A stretch of DNA of 64,000 nucleotides. It comes from Actinoplanes sp. NBRC 103695. GTDB taxonomy: Bacteria > Actinomycetota > Actinomycetes > Mycobacteriales > Micromonosporaceae. The DNA is taken from assembly GCF_030269485.1 (NCBI RefSeq), contig NZ_BSTL01000022.1, positions 62,001 through 126,000 on the forward strand. The letters run 5' to 3'. A program made the translations under genes and the position numbers. The notes beneath the pieces were generated by a model. That model did not search any database and was not told where the DNA came from. It saw only the letters and a list, made by a program, of their open reading frames with translations. Positions 60,355 through 64,000 of the stretch are shown piece by piece (the stretch's first letter is position 1; every line of letters starts with the position of its first letter).

Positions 60355-60927
60355 TCAGTCCAGCGACGCGCTGGCCGCCCGTAGTTCCTCCAGGGCCGCC
60401 AGGGCGTGCGGGGCGAGCTCGTCCGTGTCGCCGCCGTCGGACCAGGCGGCGTAGCCCCGTTTGAAGGCGAGGACACCCAGCTCTCCCGCGACCGCCGCGG
60501 TCGGGCCGGGCACGCCGCGGGCGACCAGGGCGGTGGTCATCGCGGCGGCGAGGCTGACGCTCTTGAGGGCGTCTCGTTCCTGAAGCTCGGTGCTGGCGGC
60601 GATGGCCGCCTTCAGCCGCGGAGCGATCTCCCTGTTCAGCGGGCCCATCATGCTCGACGCGCGCTCGAGGCCGGCGGCGACCGCCTGGAGCGGGCCGGCC
60701 TGCGCGGGCGCCTCGGCGATGCCCTCGGTCAGCAGCCGGCTCAGTGCGTCCTGGCCGGCCACCAGCAGCTCACGCTTGTCGGGGAAGTGCCGGAAGAAGG
60801 TGCTCTTGGTGACTCCGGCGCGGTCGGCGATCTGCGCGACGGTGGTGGCGTCGTACCCCTGCTCGGTGAACAGGTCGAGGGCGGCCATGACGAGTCGGTC
60901 GCGTGCCCCTGGTTCCCATCGAGCCAT
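60355..60927 (-). CDS. TetR-family repressor
   Basis: A 190-residue TetR protein. The DNA-binding domain reads RLVMAALDLFTEQGYDATTVAQIADRAGVTKSTFFRHF (split at the turn), ending in FFRHFPDKRELL. It is divergent from an NAD-dependent epimerase-like gene at 61013, and the 85-base gap contains two GGGAC-N4-GTCCC palindromes, so autorepression and control of the neighbour are likely. The C-terminal ligand domain gives no hint about the inducer. Confidence 0.9.
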   Translation of the reverse strand: MARWEPGARDRLVMAALDLFTEQGYDATTVAQIADRAGVTKSTFFRHFPDKRELLVAGQDALSRLLTEGIAEAPAQAGPLQAVAAGLERASSMMGPLNREIAPRLKAAIAASTELQERDALKSVSLAAAMTTALVARGVPGPTAAVAGELGVLAFKRGYAAWSDGGDTDELAPHALAALEELRAASASLD

Positions 60928-60942
60928 GACCCCATCCTATGC

Positions 60943-60997
60943 GACGGGACTTTTGTCCCGTCACCCTGCTACGGTGACGGGACAAGAGTCCCATCAC
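60943..60997. promoter_or_regulatory. two GGGAC-N4-GTCCC operators
   Basis: GACGGGAC-TTTT-GTCCCGTC (60943-60962, perfect) and GTGACGGGAC-AAGA-GTCCCATCAC (60974-60997, one mismatch), centres 33 bases apart. Position between the divergent TetR and epimerase-like genes favours TetR. The core also equals the DosR/DevR dormancy box core. Confidence 0.7.
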
Positions 60998-61012
60998 TGA
61001 CGGGAGCATCCC

Positions 61013-61891
61013 ATGCGCGTCTTCATCACCGGCGGCACCGGACTGATCGGGTCCGCGGTCGTCGCCGAGCTGCTCGGCCACGGCCACAGCGTCCTCGCTC
61101 TCGCACGCTCCGACGGGTCCGCGAAGGCCGCCGAGACAGCCGGCGCCGAGCCGCTGCGAGGCGGCCTCGCCGACCTCGACACCTTGCGCGCCGGCGCCGA
61201 GAAGGCCGACGGCGTGATCCACCTGGCCTTCAGCAATGACTTCAGCAGCGCCGAGGCCGTCGCCGACGCGGTCGCCGAGGAGACCGCCGCGCAGGAGGCG
61301 CTGGGCGAGGCGCTCGTCGGCACGGACCGCCCGTTCGTCACCGTTTCGGGTACGCCCTGGGTGCCCGGCCGCACGTCCACCGAGGCCGACCCGGCCTCGA
61401 CCGACGGACCGGTCGGCGGTCGAGGGCGGGCCGTCAACGCCGTCCTGGGTCTGGCCGCACGCGGCGTCCGGAGCTCGGCCATCCGGCTGCCGCGCACGGT
61501 CCACAACCGGGGCGACGGCGGGTTCGCCGGCCTGCTGACCCAGATCGCCCGCCGGAGCGGCGTGTCCGGCTACCCCGGCGACGGCACTCAGCGCTGGCCG
61601 GCCGTGCACGCGCTCGACGCGGCTGTCCTCTTCCGGCTGGCTCTGGAGCAGGCGCCGGCCGGAACCGCCTGGCACGCCGTGGCCGACGAGGGCGACCAGG
61701 TGCGGGACATCGCCGCGGTCATCGGCCGGCGGCTGGGCCTGCCGGTCCGGGCGGTGCCCACCGAGACCTTCGGCCCGCTCGGCGCGATCTTCGCGACCGA
61801 CCAGCCCTCGTCCAGCGTCCTCACCCGCGAGGCGCTCGGCTGGGCGCCGAAGCACCCGAGCCTTCTGGAGGATCTGGAGAACATCCGATAA
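61013..61891 (+). CDS. NAD-dependent epimerase/dehydratase-like SDR
   Basis: A 292-residue extended SDR. The Rossmann motif FITGGTGLIGSAVV starts at residue 4; VIHLAFSND and VSGTPWVPGR follow. The active Tyr of classical SDRs is not evident at the usual place, so this belongs to the atypical extended type that may act as a reductase or a redox sensor. GGGAG lies six bases before ATG 61013. The substrate is unknown; regulation by the divergent TetR is likely. Confidence 0.88.
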   Translation: MRVFITGGTGLIGSAVVAELLGHGHSVLALARSDGSAKAAETAGAEPLRGGLADLDTLRAGAEKADGVIHLAFSNDFSSAEAVADAVAEETAAQEALGEALVGTDRPFVTVSGTPWVPGRTSTEADPASTDGPVGGRGRAVNAVLGLAARGVRSSAIRLPRTVHNRGDGGFAGLLTQIARRSGVSGYPGDGTQRWPAVHALDAAVLFRLALEQAPAGTAWHAVADEGDQVRDIAAVIGRRLGLPVRAVPTETFGPLGAIFATDQPSSSVLTREALGWAPKHPSLLEDLENIR

Positions 61892-61992
61892 GAACCGGGC
61901 CTCAGGGCTCAGCACGAGGCGGGCGGGCACCCGTGCGGCCAGCCCAGCGGCGGGAGCAGAGGCGCCCGGCCCGCCCGTCCGGGACCTCCGGC

Positions 61993-62973
61993 TCACTCCG
62001 CGGAGGTGATGACCTCGGCGGTCGTCCGGCGGGGCGTCGCCGGCAGCTGGTCCGGCGACTCGACGTAGCCCAGGCGCACCACCAGGTAGGGCTCCCCGAT
62101 CCCGGACAGCAGCTCGCCGAGCAGGTACTTCGACCAGGCCACCTCGACCGCCTCGCTGAGCGGAGCGGTGGACAGTCCGTGGGCCGTCGCAGTGAGCAGC
62201 AGAGCGGACATCGCCTCACCGCCGCGCAGGAGATCCACGGGATCGGCGCCCATGCCGTACAGGATGGTGTACTCGGCGCCCGCGTCGTGGTCCTCGCCGG
62301 CGGCCAGCACGTCGCCGCCGTGCGGGGCGAACTCGCGCACCGGCACCCGGCGCAGCGCCGGCTCGACGGCGGTGGCCGGTGGCACCCCGTCGCCGGTCCA
62401 GGCCGGGCGGCTGGTCCAGCGGGTCAGATCCGCTCGGTACGCGGGGTCCAGATGCTCGGCGTCGGCCGCCTGCTCGACCAGGATGCCCAGCATCGGCACC
62501 TGGTCGTGGGGGACCACGTGCAGGTACGCGCCGCACGCCTCGACGACGCGGCGCAGGGCGGTCAGGGTCTCGTCGTCGACCTTGCGCTCGCCGAAGGCCC
62601 GGCGGTCGGTCCGGCGACGGCTGATCGCGTCCACCAGGGCCTGGGCCTCGAGGTCCGGCTCGGTGCGTCCTTCGATGCGTACGCGGGCCAGCACGGCGGC
62701 GTCGTCGGAGGGGAAGCGGGTGACCGTGGCGGCCCAGCCCGCCGCGGCCAGCGCGGTGAGCGCGTGGTGCAGCGCCCCGCCGCAGCTGAGCATCAGCAGG
62801 CGCCCCTCGGGGTCGATCGCCGCGACCTGGCGTTCCGGGTCGGCGGACAACTCCATGACACCGGCCTCGATCCGCCACCGCCACGGCTGGGTGTTGAAGA
62901 CCGACGGCGCGCGGAGGGAGGCGCGGGCGGCACCTTCCAGAACGGTGCGCTCGTCGACGGGCAATGCGTTCAC
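61993..62973 (-). CDS. Acg-type FMN-binding nitroreductase-family protein
   Basis: A 326-residue protein resembling the mycobacterial Acg (Rv2032) family, a duplicated nitroreductase-like FMN fold. Marks are SVFNTQPWRWRI, MLSCGGALHHALTALAAAGW, SRRRTDRRAF and MSALLLTATAHGLSTAPLSE. GTG 62973 has GGGAGG eight bases upstream. In mycobacteria Acg belongs to the DosR dormancy regulon and is thought to hold FMN rather than reduce nitro compounds. The neighbouring phosphoketolase and USP/BON remnant fit such a regulon. Confidence 0.88.
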   Translation of the reverse strand: MNALPVDERTVLEGAARASLRAPSVFNTQPWRWRIEAGVMELSADPERQVAAIDPEGRLLMLSCGGALHHALTALAAAGWAATVTRFPSDDAAVLARVRIEGRTEPDLEAQALVDAISRRRTDRRAFGERKVDDETLTALRRVVEACGAYLHVVPHDQVPMLGILVEQAADAEHLDPAYRADLTRWTSRPAWTGDGVPPATAVEPALRRVPVREFAPHGGDVLAAGEDHDAGAEYTILYGMGADPVDLLRGGEAMSALLLTATAHGLSTAPLSEAVEVAWSKYLLGELLSGIGEPYLVVRLGYVESPDQLPATPRRTTAEVITSAE

Positions 62974-63034
62974 GGCGGGACCTCCCAGTCTCTCGTCCGA
63001 GTTCCACGATCCCGGCGGAAGGGCCGGATGGTCA

Positions 63035-63048
63035 GGGCCGAAAGACCC
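63035..63048. promoter_or_regulatory. candidate DevR/OsdR-like box
   Basis: GGGCC-GAAA-GACCC has the half-site and spacing of DosR-type boxes (GGGAC-N4-GTCCC) with two changes. It lies 62 bases upstream of the nitroreductase start. No biochemical evidence is available to me. Confidence 0.3.
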
Positions 63049-63092
63049 GAGTCGACGGGCAGCCCGGCGTCCGTGGACTCCGCGCCGCCCAG

Positions 63093-64000
63093 TCATGTCT
63101 GGTTGCCCAGCGACCAGTCACGCACCTCGGGCATGTCCTCCATGTGCTCGACCACGTAAGTCTCGTGGCGGGCCAGTTGGGCCTCGCACCACTTCTTGAG
63201 CTCGGTCGCGCCGCGGGGCAGCCGCTTGGCGTTGTTGATCGCGTCCATCACCAGGTGATAGCGCGACGCCCGGTTGCGCACCGTCATGTCGAACGGCGTC
63301 GTCGTGGTGCCCTCCTCGATGAAGCCGCGCACCCGGAACCGGTCGGCGTCCGGCCGGCCGTGCACCAGCTGGTGAATGGCGCCGGGGTAGCCGTGGAACG
63401 CGAAGACCACGTCGACCGTGTCGGTGAACAACTCGGTGAAGTAGGTCTCGCTCATCCCGTGCGGGTGGTCCCGGTGCCGGACCAGGCTCATCAGGTCGAC
63501 CACGTTGACCACGCGGACCTTCATACCGGGCAGCCGCTCCTTGAGGATCTGCGCGGCCGCGACCGTCTCCATGGTGACCACGTCACCGGCGCAGGCCAGC
63601 ACGATGTCCGGGTCGCCGGTGCCGTCGTCGGTGCCGGCCCACTCCCAGATACCCGCTCCCCGGGCGCAGTGCTCGATCGCCTCGTCCCGGCTCAGGTACT
63701 GCAGCTGTGGCTGCTTGTCGATGACGATCAGGTTGACGTACGAGCGGGACCGGAAGCAGTGGTCGGCGACCGACAGCAGGGTGTTGGCGTCCGGCGGCAG
63801 GTAGACCCGGGCGACGTCGCCGCGCTGGGTCAGCACCACCTGGATAAGTCCGGGGCCCTGGTGCGAGAAGCCGTTGTGGTCGTTGCGCCACGCGGTCGAG
63901 GTGAGCAGCACGTTGAGGCTGGGCACCTTGGCCCGCCAGGGCAGGTTCCTGGCCTCCTGGAGCCACTTGCCGTGCTGGACCGTCTGCGAGGCGCTGACCA
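63093..64000 (-). CDS. xfp: phosphoketolase (C-terminal part)
   Basis: The gene is cut at the window edge; ~302 C-terminal residues are present and the 5' part lies beyond 64000. The sequence matches xylulose-5-phosphate/fructose-6-phosphate phosphoketolase: WLQEARNLPWRAKVPSLN, TSTAWRNDHNGFSHQGPG, YLPPDANTLLSVADHC and VFAFHGYPGAIHQLVHGR. The thiamine-diphosphate enzyme splits the sugar phosphate with inorganic phosphate to acetyl phosphate. The stop is TGA at 63093-63095. It runs in the same direction as the nitroreductase gene, 120 bases upstream. Confidence 0.93.
   Translation of the reverse strand, partial: VSASQTVQHGKWLQEARNLPWRAKVPSLNVLLTSTAWRNDHNGFSHQGPGLIQVVLTQRGDVARVYLPPDANTLLSVADHCFRSRSYVNLIVIDKQPQLQYLSRDEAIEHCARGAGIWEWAGTDDGTGDPDIVLACAGDVVTMETVAAAQILKERLPGMKVRVVNVVDLMSLVRHRDHPHGMSETYFTELFTDTVDVVFAFHGYPGAIHQLVHGRPDADRFRVRGFIEEGTTTTPFDMTVRNRASRYHLVMDAINNAKRLPRGATELKKWCEAQLARHETYVVEHMEDMPEVRDWSLGNQT

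Overview
The window is high-GC DNA with GTG starts, ATGA/GTGA stop-start overlaps and many regulator/oxidoreductase pairs. It carries an egtABCD ergothioneine operon, sugar-ABC operons with no ATPase gene of their own, and secreted xylanases with CBM2 or ricin-type modules. Together these point to a mycelial actinobacterium, most likely of the Micromonosporaceae (Actinoplanes-like). The genus is an inference. No rRNA, tRNA, CRISPR array or insertion sequence was seen.

Layout. Positions 2-1183 hold the 3' part of a PD40 beta-propeller gene, followed by about 1 kb of repeat-rich non-coding DNA. From 21030 down to 2223 on the minus strand lies the most unusual locus: six tightly coupled genes encoding proteins of 172, 3281, 527, 285, 1161 and 836 residues. 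The giant one carries a region resembling DUF6603, and the last ends in a zinc-peptidase M15-like domain. No member has a signal peptide, and no published function is known to me. Positions 21533-24355 hold a copper monooxygenase whose 5' end is fused to a truncated phosphotransferase gene, then a TetR/SDR pair with a clear operator. Positions 24433-28784 are egtDCBA, with a 53-bp tandem duplication between egtA and egtB. Positions 28932-32472 are a MoxR ATPase/VWA-metallopeptidase operon, followed by a GGDEF-EAL protein.

Positions 34542-39038 hold small regulatory cassettes: MarR with an LLM monooxygenase and an F420/NADP-type reductase, MarR with a VOC protein, and a FadR-type GntR. Positions 39035-46667 are two sugar ABC operons (binding protein plus two permeases each), the first ending in an enolase-superfamily sugar-acid dehydratase. 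A PadR/membrane-protein pair follows. Positions 48307-59559 are a plant-polysaccharide island: two GH10 xylanases, a ThuA-like protein, and a five-gene operon of GH10-CBM2, a deleted GH27, GH43, GH127 and GH95. A perfect CebR-type operator lies in front of that operon, and a perfect xylanase-type box lies in front of the second sugar-binding protein. This suggests co-control of hydrolase secretion and oligosaccharide uptake by LacI-type repressors that are not in the window. The right end holds a broken USP/BON gene, a TetR/SDR-epimerase pair with two operators, an Acg-type nitroreductase and the 3' part of a phosphoketolase gene. That gene mix recalls hypoxia/dormancy loci.

Three genes show deletions or fusions: the phosphotransferase/monooxygenase, GH27 and USP/BON. 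Either this genome is losing segments of genes, or the assembly has local errors.
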